The notes under the pieces were generated by a model, which had not been told where the DNA came from, searched no databases, and was given only the letters and a program-made list of their open reading frames with translations. Positions 23,870-44,500 of a stretch of DNA of 64,000 bases are shown piece after piece. Source of the DNA: Pontederia crassipes (taxonomy: Eukaryota > Streptophyta > Magnoliopsida > Commelinales > Pontederiaceae). Both the position numbers and the translations under genes were made by a program. Location of the stretch: the NCBI GenBank assembly GCA_030549335.1, contig CM060193.1, positions 58,309,146 through 58,373,145 of the forward strand, read 5' to 3'. Within the stretch, counting starts at the first letter, position 1. Each line of letters opens with the position of its first letter.

Positions 23870-24300
23870 CTTATCACGGGGTTATTTTTATCTCGATCGC
23901 CCCGTGCCACATCTAGACATGTCCAACGTCTAGGCAAGCTCTTTTGAGTGTTTTGCGAAAGTTTGCTTATGCCACTTTCTCAATGTCACAATTTTTGGGA
24001 TGCTCGGTTTCGAACAAACGAGCACCTCGGCGCAATGCTCGATCGCTTAGGACGCTTTGTGGGTTGCCACCTCACGCTTGAGACTAGATTTTGAGAAACT
24101 TTGAAATTTTTGTTGAGTAAATAGAATGATTACGAGAAGTACTAGCGGGTCTTCCATAATATATCACTATTTCGAAAGGTAGATATACACGTGGAGAACA
24201 AGCTAGGGGTGCACTTTTCTTAAGTGCATAATAAAACTGTCACTATTATACTTAAAAATAAAATTAAGCACAAAAGTGAATTGAAAAGAGAAAATACATT
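23870..24300 (-). mobile_element. 5' LTR of gypsy chromovirus, start missing
   Basis: Homologous to 19,060-19,555, but similarity stops at AAAATACATT near 24,300. The first 45 or so bases of the LTR (the TGTCACAGGGG start) are therefore missing or replaced. Divergence between the two LTRs is plainly high. Confidence 0.7.
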
Positions 24301-25036
24301 ATGGGCTCCACCCAATTTTGTTAGGACCGGACCGGACAACGACCCGGATAGCTGTCCGTTTCAGGTCGAACCGGTTAGTCGGACCGGATAGTAATAAAAT
24401 ATTATATTTAATATGATATATTAAATTAAGCTATTATATTTTGAATATATACATATGTCAAAATGTAATTATACAAGAAAATAACATTCATAAATCATAA
24501 AATTAAAATTTAAAATTTGATGTTACAATTATTACACCCTTAATAAATGAAAATCCTATTAAATCTCATTATTATATATAAATTTTCTGTTCTTTAATTT
24601 TTTTATAAATATTTATTTTACAAAATATTATGAAAAGATTAGTGATCTATTAAATTTGAACTTATTAAATATTAAATTAAAGAAAATTTAAATTTATGTA
24701 TATATATTTCTATATATATAATACTATACTATATTAAGTATGCTATAGTTTTATTGTATATTATGCATATATCAAGAAGTTTTCACCATTCATCTCTAAC
24801 TAATTTATCTAATATAACAAATAATATATAATATTAAATAAATATATAATTAACTTATGTTATAATATACATTTATGATATTAAAATTTTGAATGAAATA
24901 ATAATGCATAAGTTAAAGATCAAATCTTAGTAAATTTTAGACTAAATGGAAGAAAAAAGAGAACAAACATAGTCCCACATTGCTAATACTAGCAATACAA
25001 AAGTAGGTGGACAACTATAAATAAAGGAGGACACTA
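24301..25036. other. Unassigned AT-rich DNA with a CCGGACC-rich start
   Basis: It begins with repeated GGACCGG words (24,332-24,390), then turns AT-rich. No gene is seen. The last 70 bases carry an snRNA-type promoter signature, listed separately. Confidence 0.4.
24971..25025 (+). promoter_or_regulatory. snRNA-type promoter signature (USE plus TATA)
   Basis: AGTCCCACATTG (24,971-24,982) matches the plant upstream sequence element RTCCCACATCG at all but one position. TATAAATA starts at 25,016, 33 bases after it. In plants a spacing near 33-34 is the Pol II snRNA type (U1, U2, U4, U5), while about 24 is Pol III. The expected start falls at about 25,045, exactly where a MULE has inserted. No U-RNA sequence follows on either side of the MULE, so this may be a relic or a look-alike inside a repeat. 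Confidence 0.4.
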
Positions 25037-25045
25037 TGACCATTG

Positions 25046-26372
25046 GGGTAAATTACATCAAATGCCCTTCAACTTTAAGGTTTGCTCAGCGATACCTTCC
25101 AACTTCATTTTGTATCACAAATGCCATTCATCTTTTAACGCATTTCATCCGATGCCCTCTTTACCTGAGATAGCCGGTTTTCCGATTTTTCATCGACGTG
25201 ACGTCCACGTGGTCATCTCCTCTCTCCTCCACACAAATCGTCGTCTGACGTGGCATGCTTCGACGTGGCACATAAAATTACACCAATGCCCTCCAACTTT
25301 AAGGTTGACTCAGCACAAATGCCATTCATCTTTTAACGCATTTCATCCGATGCCCTCTTTACCTGGGATAGCCGGTTTTCCGATTTTTCATCGACGTGAC
25401 GTCCACGTGGTCATCTCCTCTCTCCTCCACACAAATCATCGTCTGACGTGGCATGCTTCGACGTGGCACATAAAATTACACCAATGCCCTCCAACTTTAA
25501 GGTTGACTCAGCGATACCCTCCAACTTTACTTTGTAACACAAATGCCCTTTATCTTTTAACACGTTTCACCCGATGCCCTCTTTACCTGGACAGTCGATT
25601 TTCTGATTTTTCATCGACGTGGCGTCCACGTGGTCATCTCCTCTCTCCTCCATGCAAATAGTCGTCCGACGTGGCATGCTCCTACGTGACACATAAAATA
25701 ATGTCCTCCAACTTCAAAGTTTGCCCACTAAATGCACATAAAATTACATCAATTTGGGCAAAGATGACAGTCGACGAACGCAAAAGGTGAACGATGAAGG
25801 AGGAGAACGACGAAGGAGAACGATCGACGAAGGAGTGCGAACGATGAAGGATGTTTCACGCGAACGACGACAAAGATGGAAATAAGGAAATAATTTAACA
25901 ATGAGTGCTTATGGTAAGTAAGATGGTTTAATATGTGGTGCCATATTGGACGACTATTTGCATGGAGGAGAGAGGAGATGGCCACGTGAACGCCACATCG
26001 ATGAAAAATCGGAAAACCGACTAACCTAGGTAAAGAGGACGTCGGGTGAAACGTGTTAAAAGATAAAGGGCATTTGTGTTACAAAATAAAGTTGGAGGGT
26101 ATCGCTGAGCCAATTTTAAAGTTGGAGGACATTGATGTAATTTTATGTGCCACGTCGAAGCATGCCACGTCAGACGACTATTTGTGTGGAGGAGAGAGTA
26201 AATGGCCACGTGAACGCCACGTCGACGAAAAACCGAAAAACCGACGATCCCAGATAAAGAGGGCATCAGGTGAAACACGTTAAAAGATGAAGGATATTTG
26301 TGTTACAAAGTGAAGTTGGAGGATATCACTGAGCAAACTTTAAAGTTGGAAGGCATTTAGTGTAATTTATCC
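25046..26372. mobile_element. Non-autonomous MULE (Mutator-like) fold-back element
   Basis: A perfect 9-base target duplication TGACCATTG flanks it (25,037-25,045 and 26,373-26,381), the length used by Mutator-like elements. The termini are GGGTAAATTACA on the left and GGATAAATTACA on the right (reverse complement). They open into long inverted repeats with CTTCAACTTTAAGGTTTGCTC, CATTTCATCCGATGCCCTC and GACGTGGCATGCTTCGACG blocks. The left arm holds about three tandem copies of a ~220-base unit (starts near 25,053, 25,277 and 25,486) and the right arm about two in reverse. The 199-codon open frame across the left arm is just the repeat being read through. No transposase is present. Confidence 0.9.
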
Positions 26373-26381
26373 TGACCATTG

Positions 26382-27438
26382 TGATTAGAAAGTTCATTTT
26401 TAAATATTTTCTAAACTTATAATAATAAACTCTATAAAATTATTTCTTAACAAAAAAAATAATAAAAAATTTGATTGGCCTAAAATTAGTGTTCAACCTA
26501 ATTTTTTTTATTCTTTACCGATTCAATTCAGTTCAAATTTAATTTTAGGCCTTATACTGACCATCTTGGTGAGTTTACCAGTTTCACCTGCTGGTCCGGT
26601 TCTAATAAGACTGGCTCCACCAGCTCCGGCAACGGTGTCCGACAACAGGATCATGCCAGCTCGCGAAAAACCGTCGGCGATAGGTTGTTCCAGGCAACGA
26701 CCGATGACAGCGACAAGACCGGATATACATGCGGTGGCGTCTGGTGGCGGCATACGCCTGAACGCACAACCATCGTGCGGCAGTGCCGGTGTCGGATTTC
26801 CCTGCACAACAATCGCACTGCTCTCCGGAATCGACAACTAGTTTTGCCTCTTTTAACCTGCCGACCTATGAGCGCGACGGTCGCCCACGGTTGAGCGACG
26901 GGCGCCTCCGACGACTGCACAACGACGGTGGCTACTTCAGCCCTTTGAGCCCTCGACTGCGAGCACGACGGTCGCGCTTCGACGTCCGCGCCTGCGTGAC
27001 ATTCGCGCAAGGCGGCGACGGTCGTGCGGGGCGCCGACGGGCGGCGGCTAGGTCTTTGTCTGTGCGACCATCGGTCGACAGCGGCGTAGGCTGGCATCCC
27101 ACGCCGGCGGTTAAGGGCTGCTAGAGCCTTACCGGAGGCTGAGTGCCCGACTTCCGGCACGACCTTCGTGCGTCCGCTGCCGAGATCCGACAAGCTAGTG
27201 GCAGCCACGTCTGCGCGGACATCGCGCTGGTGTTGACAGGCAACATTTCGACGGCTGGATCGGCTGCGCCAGGACGACTCTCGCGCACAGCGGCGACGAC
27301 GTCCGGCATCCGACGCCGGCGGCCTCCGAACTATCATGTCTGCGCGACTGTCATGCGGCGGCAGCGTAGTCCGGGAGACCGTGGCCTCATCCATTTTCTT
27401 TTCTTTTAAAATTATTTACAGATTAACAACATATATAT
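26382..27438. other. GC-rich island with no recognised gene
   Basis: 26,382-26,560 is AT-rich. 26,565-27,390 is strikingly GC-rich with many CGACG words and overlapping open frames on both strands, the longest 247 codons on the minus strand (26,651-27,394). The products are Arg/Ala/Ser-rich with no domain I recognise. Such islands occur in the leader of some plant retroelements and in captured gene pieces. I make no functional call. Confidence 0.4.
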
Positions 27439-27458
27439 ATAATCATATTTTATATCAA

Positions 27459-27629
27459 CAACAACAACAAAACCTTATCCCACTAGATGGATCGGCTACA
27501 TGGATCATACGACGCCTCGTTGATCCATGTTCATAAGATTCGACATGATTTTATGCTGGCTGTCGGGACCTAGCACAACCCTCCTCCTTTATCCGGACTT
27601 GGGACCGGCTATAAAATATAGACGGAGTT
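27459..27629 (-). mobile_element. Au-type SINE, full length
   Basis: Flanked by the 20-base duplication ATAATCATATTTTATATCAA (27,439-27,458 and 27,630-27,649). On the minus strand it starts AACTCCGTCTATATTTTATA, passes CCGGTCCCAAGTCCGGATAA and ATCCATGTAGCCGATCCATC, and ends GGTTTTGTTGTTGTTGTTG. The (TTG)n tail and the GTGGGATAAGGC-like end are the hallmark of the angiosperm Au SINE family. Confidence 0.88.
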
Positions 27630-27649
27630 ATAATCATATTTTATATCAA

Positions 27650-28737
27650 TCTACTATTTTAATTTTATTAAAATAGTTTCAATAAAATTAAAATTACTAA
27701 AATATTATTTTAATCAAATCTTGATTTTCATACCACTTGAAGGAAATATGAAATGAAGGTTATAATAAAACGAGTAAAGATCCGATCAGTTACCTTGAGA
27801 ACGCTATTTAACGAAGAAAATTCATCAGAGAGAATCACATCCATATTTTCTAACGATATCTATGTTAAGATATCAAGAGGACTTGCACATTACTCCTCGA
27901 AAGAAGATGAGCATGGGAGAGAGCGAGCCACACTACTCTTCACTCTTCATAATTTATGCATTACATATAATGAATGAGATGAGAAAAAGAATTGTGGAAC
28001 TTTCTCTCTCATCATCATCTTATTCCTTCATAGATGAAGGTAGATTACAAATAGGGATAAGACAAGTATGCTCCCCTAATTAAATCTATTATTATATAAT
28101 AATTTGAATATCAACAATCTAGATTGATTCTTTTGATCTATGACCCGATTCAATGAAAATCATCCGATTGAGTTTAGGTCACGCGTTTTGCCCATTGTCA
28201 TGTGAGAACATGATGATAGATGAATCTTTCTTACATGTGTAGTTCACAAGTTTATGTAGTTACACATTTAGTTTATCCAACACATTTTTCAAATTAAGAT
28301 ATCACAGGTAAACAATTCTACATCATCTTGTACTTCGGGTCCAGAACAGATGCTGAAATCGGCAAACAACTATCAAACCTTTTTTTTTCTCTTTTTGACA
28401 TTGAAAACCTAGTAAAACAACGCATTGATCAAATCCATTATACACCAACTACTAAAGTTAGTCAAACCTTCTCCAACAGATACAGCTGCAGGGAAGTTTT
28501 CGTATAGTTTCATCACTTTATCTTTATCTGTACACCTTCAAATTCATATTTATATTCCAAATATACAGGATAAATACCGACTGCTAAGATGCTCACATCC
28601 TTAGCATACGAAAACCGCATGCACTTTGGTTTCTCAATCGCAACATGATGAAGCTATACGCTATAACCAATTCCATTCTTTCTTTATATTTGGTGTGTTG
28701 CAAATGGAGTCATGTAGCTATCTCAAGTCAAGCCAAA
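27650..28737. other. Intergenic DNA downstream of gene B
   Basis: AT-rich. It should include the 3' UTR of gene B at its right-hand end. No other gene, repeat or structure stood out. Confidence 0.5.
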
Positions 28738-37624
<8,887 letters not shown>

Positions 37625-37979
37625 CAGGAACCAGCAGTCTGCTATCCAGATGCAAGATTAACAAGATTGTGAGATACTAAGATTATATGTGAGTCTTCCC
37701 CTGTCTCTCTCTGATTTTTTTTTTTAAAAAGTATTTAGGTTGCTTTTAAAGGTTTACTTTTGTGCCCATTGGCTGGTTAATTTACTTCCAAGGTGTGAAG
37801 AATAATGTAGCCCAAGAGCTTTGGATGCATGAAGACATGCTGCTTTCACTGGGCTGTCATTTGTCAACTGTGTATTAGGAGATCTAACATCATATATAAG
37901 AGATTTTTTAAAAAAGATAAGCATCGCGAACAGGAAAGGTGCAAGCACCAATTAGCACTGGTTGACCATGGCTGTCAAG

Positions 37980-38033
37980 TAGCCGACCCCACCTAGTGGG
38001 ATAAGGCTTTGTTGTTGTTGTTGTTGTTGTTGA
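37980..38033 (+). mobile_element. 3'-end-only Au SINE fragment upstream of gene B
   Basis: TAGCCGACCCCACCTAGTGG followed by GATAAGGCTTTG and eight or so TTG repeats. It lies about 356 bases upstream of the gene B start codon, in its likely promoter or 5' UTR. The 5' part of the SINE is absent, as in the copy at 32.9 kb. Confidence 0.8.
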
Positions 38034-38519
38034 TAGGATGAAAACTTAGAAAAGACGTAGAACTTTGATTGATTCTTCTCTTCAAGCCTATTTGCGGAGA
38101 TAAAGTGAAAATACATTCAACATAACCAGAGAGTTCAGATTTGAGAAACTTTTTAAGTGGCCTTTCTTCTGTAAGCAAGAAATGCTACAGGAAAACTGTA
38201 TATTATAACACCTCTGACTATTCAATTTAGTGACTTTTAAATTATTGCAACAAAAAATTTTCTTTTGCTTTGTTTTTTGATATCCCTTCAATTCTTCTGT
38301 GAAATCTAAAAAAAGAAAAAAATAAATAAAAGTTGGTTTAATGATGCATGCAATGGTGGCACATAAATTATCAAGAATAGATGTTTGAACATATTTTTAG
38401 CATTTTCAATACATCACCTTTTAAACTGCTGGTGGCATGAACTTATAAATGTATACGCTCCCTGATGCAAGCAGCAGTTTAGGAAGCTAGTCGCTGGCTT
38501 TGAATAAAAGAAAAACAAT
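38034..38519. other. Intergenic DNA between gene B and segment S
   Basis: AT-rich and without a gene. It separates the gene B upstream region from the duplicated segment S. Confidence 0.5.
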
Positions 38520-40053
38520 AACAATTATGATGCTGATGTGATACATTTGAGAAATGAGGATAAAAATGAGGACTGGGTATTAAAAGCGAATTGATCGCTT
38601 CAGCATATAAAAACGATGGAAACTGTTGCTGGAGTGTTGAGACAGCCTGCTGATGAATTATCTTTCATAGTTCCGAGAGTATGAAACAATTACAGTCGTC
38701 ACCCCTTTCAGGGATAAGCATTTTGTAGTTCAGATTCGAATCTCTCTTTTATAGATCACTGTGTTAGAGGAGGTCAGCAGAGAATTACTAGCATGTGCTT
38801 GATTTAAGAAAGTAGTCTCTACTTTTGCAGGAGTTTTGGAATCACCTCTGAGATTATCAGATTTTCTTTTAACATGAAATTCAATCCCTCTATCGATCGA
38901 TCCAATAAGCCAACGTGGATCGTAGATAATGCAGTCAGGATAACCAAAGCTCTGGTACAATGTTTACAGTTAAAAAGTATTCAACTTGCAGATGTGGTGT
39001 TGTCAGAAGTTTTATCATCTTGCTGCACAAAAGACAATTTGAGCTTTTTCAACTATTACCCAGCCGTAGATTGCAAAAGTAAACTCGAGTCGTTTTCAGA
39101 AGCAAAAATCAGATGACGTCGACCGTGGTGTCGGGAGAGTTGGTACGGTCAATGGTACGAAGATTTCAGAGCCAATTCTGATTGCTGGAAGAGTACAGAG
39201 TACAAACCCTGAACTCTTGGATCTGTCAGAATGGTCCCCAACTAAGAAATAATAATGCATTTTCCGAGCTGGAAACGGCAGCTCTGTTATTGACTAAGAA
39301 GCGTTCTGAAATTATATTTTTAAGAAAACTATCTTTTACTATTAATATGTTTAACCATAATATCAACAGGATTCTAGAGGGGATGCTACTGTCATCATTA
39401 ATAAGAAAATGTATTTCCAGCTAACAGCTAATCTTGAGATGAATTGATTGAGACTGAAAAATATTAAAGTTATGAACCAGTCCCAAGTGCTAATCTGCTC
39501 TTCATGAATGAAAAGAAAATGACAGCTTACAAATGACAATCAGAATGTTGCAATGGTTCAAGTAAACTTCAGCATTCATGCTTTCATTTGAAGTGTCCCC
39601 TTTGAAATTGCTACTTTTTGCATAATCATCCACACTCATACTTAAGTAAGCTTTTTTACTGCAAAAACATTTCTATAGAATGCTTGTCATCATCAACAAT
39701 GATCTGGTAATTACACAACTCACACAGAAACAATGATCTGGTAAATATAACAAAATTTTAAAAAAAAATCAACAATGATCTAGCAAATATACAAAACTCA
39801 AAAACAGTGATAAACAATGATGTAGTAAAGTTGGCAGAAACCAGACATACTACCAGAGGCACAAATCACAAAGAAGAATCTGTATTCACTCAGAAAGCAG
39901 GCAAGGAAAAAACAAGCTGTTATTTACAAAGAGATCTTGGCCAAAAGGAGCAACACTAAATGTTATGAATGATTCCAACAGCTCAGCGGTTGCAATAGAG
40001 AACCTTAAGCAATCATTGCCCATCAGCATTATGGCCATCAGAAGTTCTCATCT
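38520..40053 (-). repeat. Segmental duplicate S, probable 3' UTR side of gene C
   Basis: Partner of S' at 10.9-12.9 kb, in the same orientation. On the minus strand a T-rich tract and TGCAG acceptor end at 40,054. ATGAGAACTTCTGATGGCC and a UTR-like stretch with TTTGTAAATAACAGC follow. The last coding exon of gene C ends CCCAAGTGAGTACTTG, which contains a strong GTGAGT donor. Joining that donor to the 40,054 acceptor gives AAA-TGA and leaves the C-terminal Lys and stop unchanged. S may therefore be the spliced 3' UTR of gene C. The + strand open frame at 38,874-39,116 is broken in S', so I do not call it a gene. Confidence 0.6.
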
Positions 40054-41534
40054 GCAGAAAAGAAAAAAAGTGCATATAATTCACACCACGAAGCTCCATG
40101 GAAATAGAATGTGTTAGAAGACTTATTATAAAGCAACTACTGACTGCATCCATTTTGAAACGCAATCCAATGCACACGTGTTGAGTATAATCTAAACGAA
40201 GTGATCCAGACACAGCAGTTTTTTTTATCAGATATTCTCAACTTTAATATGATTCTCAAGTCTGCCGACCATTTTTGTTTTGTAATAGGATTGTCACCAA
40301 CTTTAGAATAGGGATAAATAAAAAAAACTAAAATTTATAAGTTTATATATAATAATTAAATGCAGAAAAATAAATAAATAATATTTCCTTCAGGGAGGAA
40401 TTATCTTAAAATTTATTTATGAGAAGACACAATATTGACTCTAGCTTTAAGAGGAAGTTGTTGATGTTGCTTGGGGTGCTCACTCAATTTGATCCGGTTG
40501 AATTGGGTCGGATTTTAATTTTTTTTTACATCATGACTTGACTCAATTCGATTCGAGCTGTTGGATTATCCAACTATCATTTTTTTTATAATATAAAAAA
40601 AAAATTACTATTTTTTTAATACAAATAAAATATTTTTAAATACCAAAAATATTTTTTCTACATGTAAAATATTTTATTTTGTATTTTATTTTAAGTGATA
40701 TAAAAACTAAAAAATCATTTGCAATTTTTAAAAATAAAATAATTTTGGATTATCAACTCGGATTCAGAAGTTCCCAACCCAAACCTAATGGATGTCGAGC
40801 CGGGTTCACCCTTGGATGTTGCCCTTTCATCATTATACTAAGGCTCTGTTTGGCAATGTCAAAAATAATGTTTCAAGTAGCGTTTAGCGATTGAAACGTT
40901 ATTTTATCTTATTGGTTGCACACATAATCAAGTAGAATTTAACGTTTTGAATGAAAAAATTGAAAAGTTATTTCTACTGGTGTTTAGCTTTTAGCGTTTA
41001 GAGGTTCATATTTTTTTCCCAATTTTATCCTTATTCAAATGTATTATTTCTTTTTTAATTTATCTTATTATTTTGTCATTTTTATTTTATCACCATTCAA
41101 CATTATTTCTTTTATATTCATATGTAATTAATTACAAAATATTTATTTATTAACAATGGATATAAAAATTAATTTAATAATTAATATTTTTTAGATCATG
41201 TATGAACTATATAAAATGTATTATAGATATATTTTAATAAAAAAATTTACTTGTGAAATTTTATTTTATTTAATTGAGATATTAATTATTTATTTAATAA
41301 ATTTGTATAGCAATTGAATTGAATAATTTATTGTATGTTCAATTCTGTCATTTTATATTCATCCGCTAATTTCACCGTTAAATTTATTAAACATTTATTT
41401 ATTAATATATTAAATGAACCACTGTTCGCTTGTTAAATCGTTGTCCGCTTGTCAAATCGGTAATTAAGCTAAACTGAGCATAAACCGTACTCAAACTGAA
41501 GCAATTATTACTTGAGCATAAATCTGACAAGTAC
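40054..41534. other. AT-rich DNA with TIR-element debris, possible 3' UTR intron of gene C
   Basis: No gene. 40,475-40,830 has CCGGTTGAATTGGGTCGG near its left end and a GAGCCGGGTTCACCC block near its right, like a small TIR element of the kind at 52.9 kb. From 40,845 GGCTCTGTTTGGCAATG resembles the start of another such element. If the 3' UTR intron model is right, all of this is intron. Confidence 0.4.
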
Positions 41535-44500
41535 TCACTTGGGATTTATTCTGGGAGCAGGTCTTGGACCGCTGTATTCGGAGTCAGTGCCATACGGATG
41601 GCGAGGGCTTCTGCTTGATCCTGCATAGCTCATCGACGCCGACGCAGAATCAATATTTGGGTTCATTCCGGCCAGCAGCATAATGCTCTCAATCTCTTTC
41701 ACCACCTCACTCATTGCAGGCCTGTTGGCTCCGAGCTCCTCGACACATTGCATTGCCAAGTCAACAAACTTCTCAAATCCTCCAAGGCTGGTGCCAATCC
41801 CCAGTGAAGGATCAAGAAGCTCGTGAAGGCCATAGAGGTCCCTTGTTGCGTCCATCATGTTACTTAACTCCCTCACAACGTAGCGCCCGTGCTCCAGAGG
41901 CTTCCTCGCAGTTATCATCTCCAGCAGTAGGACGCCGAAGCTGTACACATCACTCTTCTCAGTCAACTGTTCTGTCATGTAGTATTCAGGATCCAAGTAG
42001 CCCTGCATTCAGCAAACAAAAGTAAGACGCGTCTGCGAAAGGATAAAATGCTGTTTTTTTTTACTTTAGATACACAATAGTGTTTCTCGTAACACCTTTA
42101 AGCTTTGTCCAAATATTCAGAAGTTCTTATTAGCTGTTCTTCAGCCAGTATAATTTTTTAGTCTTGCCTAACAGCTTAAGTTCTTGAGAATAGTTCATCT
42201 CAAATTGATAACACAATTTCCTTAACTTCAGAAATCAGAAATCTTCTCTTTCTAATGAGAAATGAAAAATGATTGGATCAAGCTGCTGTTGCACTAACCA
42301 TTGTCCCTTTTACTTGTGTGCTAACGTGACCTTTCGTACCATCCCATAATGGTTTGGATAGTCCAAAATCAGAAACCTTTGCATTCAAATTATCATCAAG
42401 AAGAATATTGCTGGACTTGATATCTCTGTGGACTATCGGGGGGTTTGCAAGTTCATGCAGGTATGCAAGACCCTTAGCTGCACCGAGGGCAACTCGGAGT
42501 CTCTTTTTCCAGTCTAAATGAACTCCAGATTTTCCTGCATAGTATATTTCAGTACAAACAAATCAGAAGATGTATATGATATTTAGTAAAGTTGACCAAC
42601 TACATGAAGTTATGGGATCATGGGATACACATCAATTCACACTAGAAACACAAAGTTGGCAGCAGGCAACTCCATGAAAGCCACAACATATGCCGGGTCA
42701 AGATTCCAACTGAATTGCTTACTATTATGAGTCAGGATGTGTGAGCTTGTCGCTTTAATCAAGTACAAGTTTCTTCAGTAGAATTTATTTGTCTTTGATC
42801 GAGGAAGAGATAGAATTGACAGTGAAAACAAAATAAAATCAATTACCTAAAAGACTTTCTTTAAGTGACCCATTTGGAACGTACTCGTAGACCAGTATTT
42901 GCTCGTCTTGTTCAAAACAAAATCCAATAAGAGAAACAAGGTTCTTATGGTGAACTCTTGAGAGCAGCTCTATCTCAGTATTAAATTCAACTGCACCCTG
43001 TGTGGACCCCTTTTGTGCCCTCTTAACTGCAATAAGCTGACCGTTGCTAAGAGTGCCCCTGTAAACCTGAGTGCATTTTCAACTGTTATGAGATGGAACT
43101 ACCACAATTTAGTCATGAAGAAAAAGATGTACCTTTCCGTATCCACCATTGCCAATGTCATTGACTTCTGAGAAGTTATTAGTGCATTTCTTTAGCTCAT
43201 CGAAAGAAAAGTTTCTTGTCCCTTTTAGCTTTGGAATGCTGCTACTGCTTTTAGTATGATCCCAAGATCCTAAATTTTGAACATATCACTTATTCTCAGA
43301 AAAAAAAAGTGGTAAAAGTAGGGAGCAACTCAAACAAATGAGAACAAACATGGAATTGTGGGTTCTCACCGAAGGACTGGCTCTTCTCTTCAGTCTTCTT
43401 GGATTTTCTTCTTCGTCTCACAACAAAAATTCCAAATCCAATAACTACTAGAGCAAGAGCTGCTGCACCAGCAGATGCCCCAATGATCACTGGCATGTGG
43501 TTTGAGTTTGAACTTGATCCACCTTTGACTGCATGAAACATCATTTCAGGAGATCATTAAGACAAAAAAGAAAAGATTCGTCTTGAGTACTTCAATGTGA
43601 ACAAGTTGGAACCATGTTACCATGAATGGCAGTGTATTCTTGTCCGTAGAAGACATATGGCCCAAAATACGATGGGGGCTTGAAAGTTTGGTTGCTAAGA
43701 ACGAAGCCTAGTCTCAAGACATCTATATCATCAAAAGAAACTTTGCCACTTGGGAATACTTCCAGAGTCATTACCAAATTGTTGATTTCATCCACAAATA
43801 AATTACTAAGAGATATGGAGTCAACAGGAATTTGATTCTTCAGAAATGAATCCTTGAGCTTCGTTTCCAGTGTCTGGAAAGTTGTAGTGTTCTGAAGATC
43901 TGAAAATGAAGGGGATCTGAAATTCAGAGTACCCTTATATGGGTAAGCACAATGACAGTTTGGACTAAGATTCTGATCTGAAGAACAAAGAATTGGCAGA
44001 CAATTCGCCGGTGTTGAATACGGAGGTGGAGATTGCTGTGCAACTGTGCAGTAAGCTATCCCTGCTTGTTTGCAGATGGGATTACCTATGAGTCTGAAAT
44101 AAGACAATAGTTAGCAATAATCACAGCTCTTTATGCATAAGTAATAAAAATAATAGTAATAAAACAATTATCCAGCACTATCTTTTAACAGATCTTACTC
44201 AATAGAGCCACATAGATCTGTTTGACAATATGTAATGCACAAGGAAGAATTTTTTAAATGTCTTACATGATTTGCGGCTGAGAACCTCCTCCTAGCGTAA
44301 TTTGAGTTATATTATTGTCCTGTAAGTCAATAAGTTTTAGCTGATCGCTGTACTGCGAGCCAATGTTTAGAGTTCCATTGAAATGATTGCTCTTCAACCT
44401 CCTGAACCAAGTAAGTTTTAATTGGACAATAGAAAAGAAAACATGCAGAAGCACGTGAAAGTATAAGAGATGCATCGATTTTGATTTCAGAAGGTGCACC

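Noticed and set aside
24971..25045. A U-snRNA gene
   Set aside because: Promoter-like motifs are present, but no U-RNA sequence or Sm-type site follows on either side of the MULE.
25062..25661. 199-codon open frame
   Set aside because: It reads through the tandem terminal repeats of the MULE; the same peptide repeats with the DNA unit.
26651..27394. 247-codon minus-strand open frame in the GC-rich island
   Set aside because: Arg/Ser/Ala-rich with no motif, and matched by long frames on the other strand. High G+C alone makes stops rare, so I do not call a protein.
38874..39116. 80-codon + strand frame with an upstream TATAAAA
   Set aside because: The duplicate S' breaks the frame with stops and indels while keeping non-coding flanks, so coding constraint is not supported.
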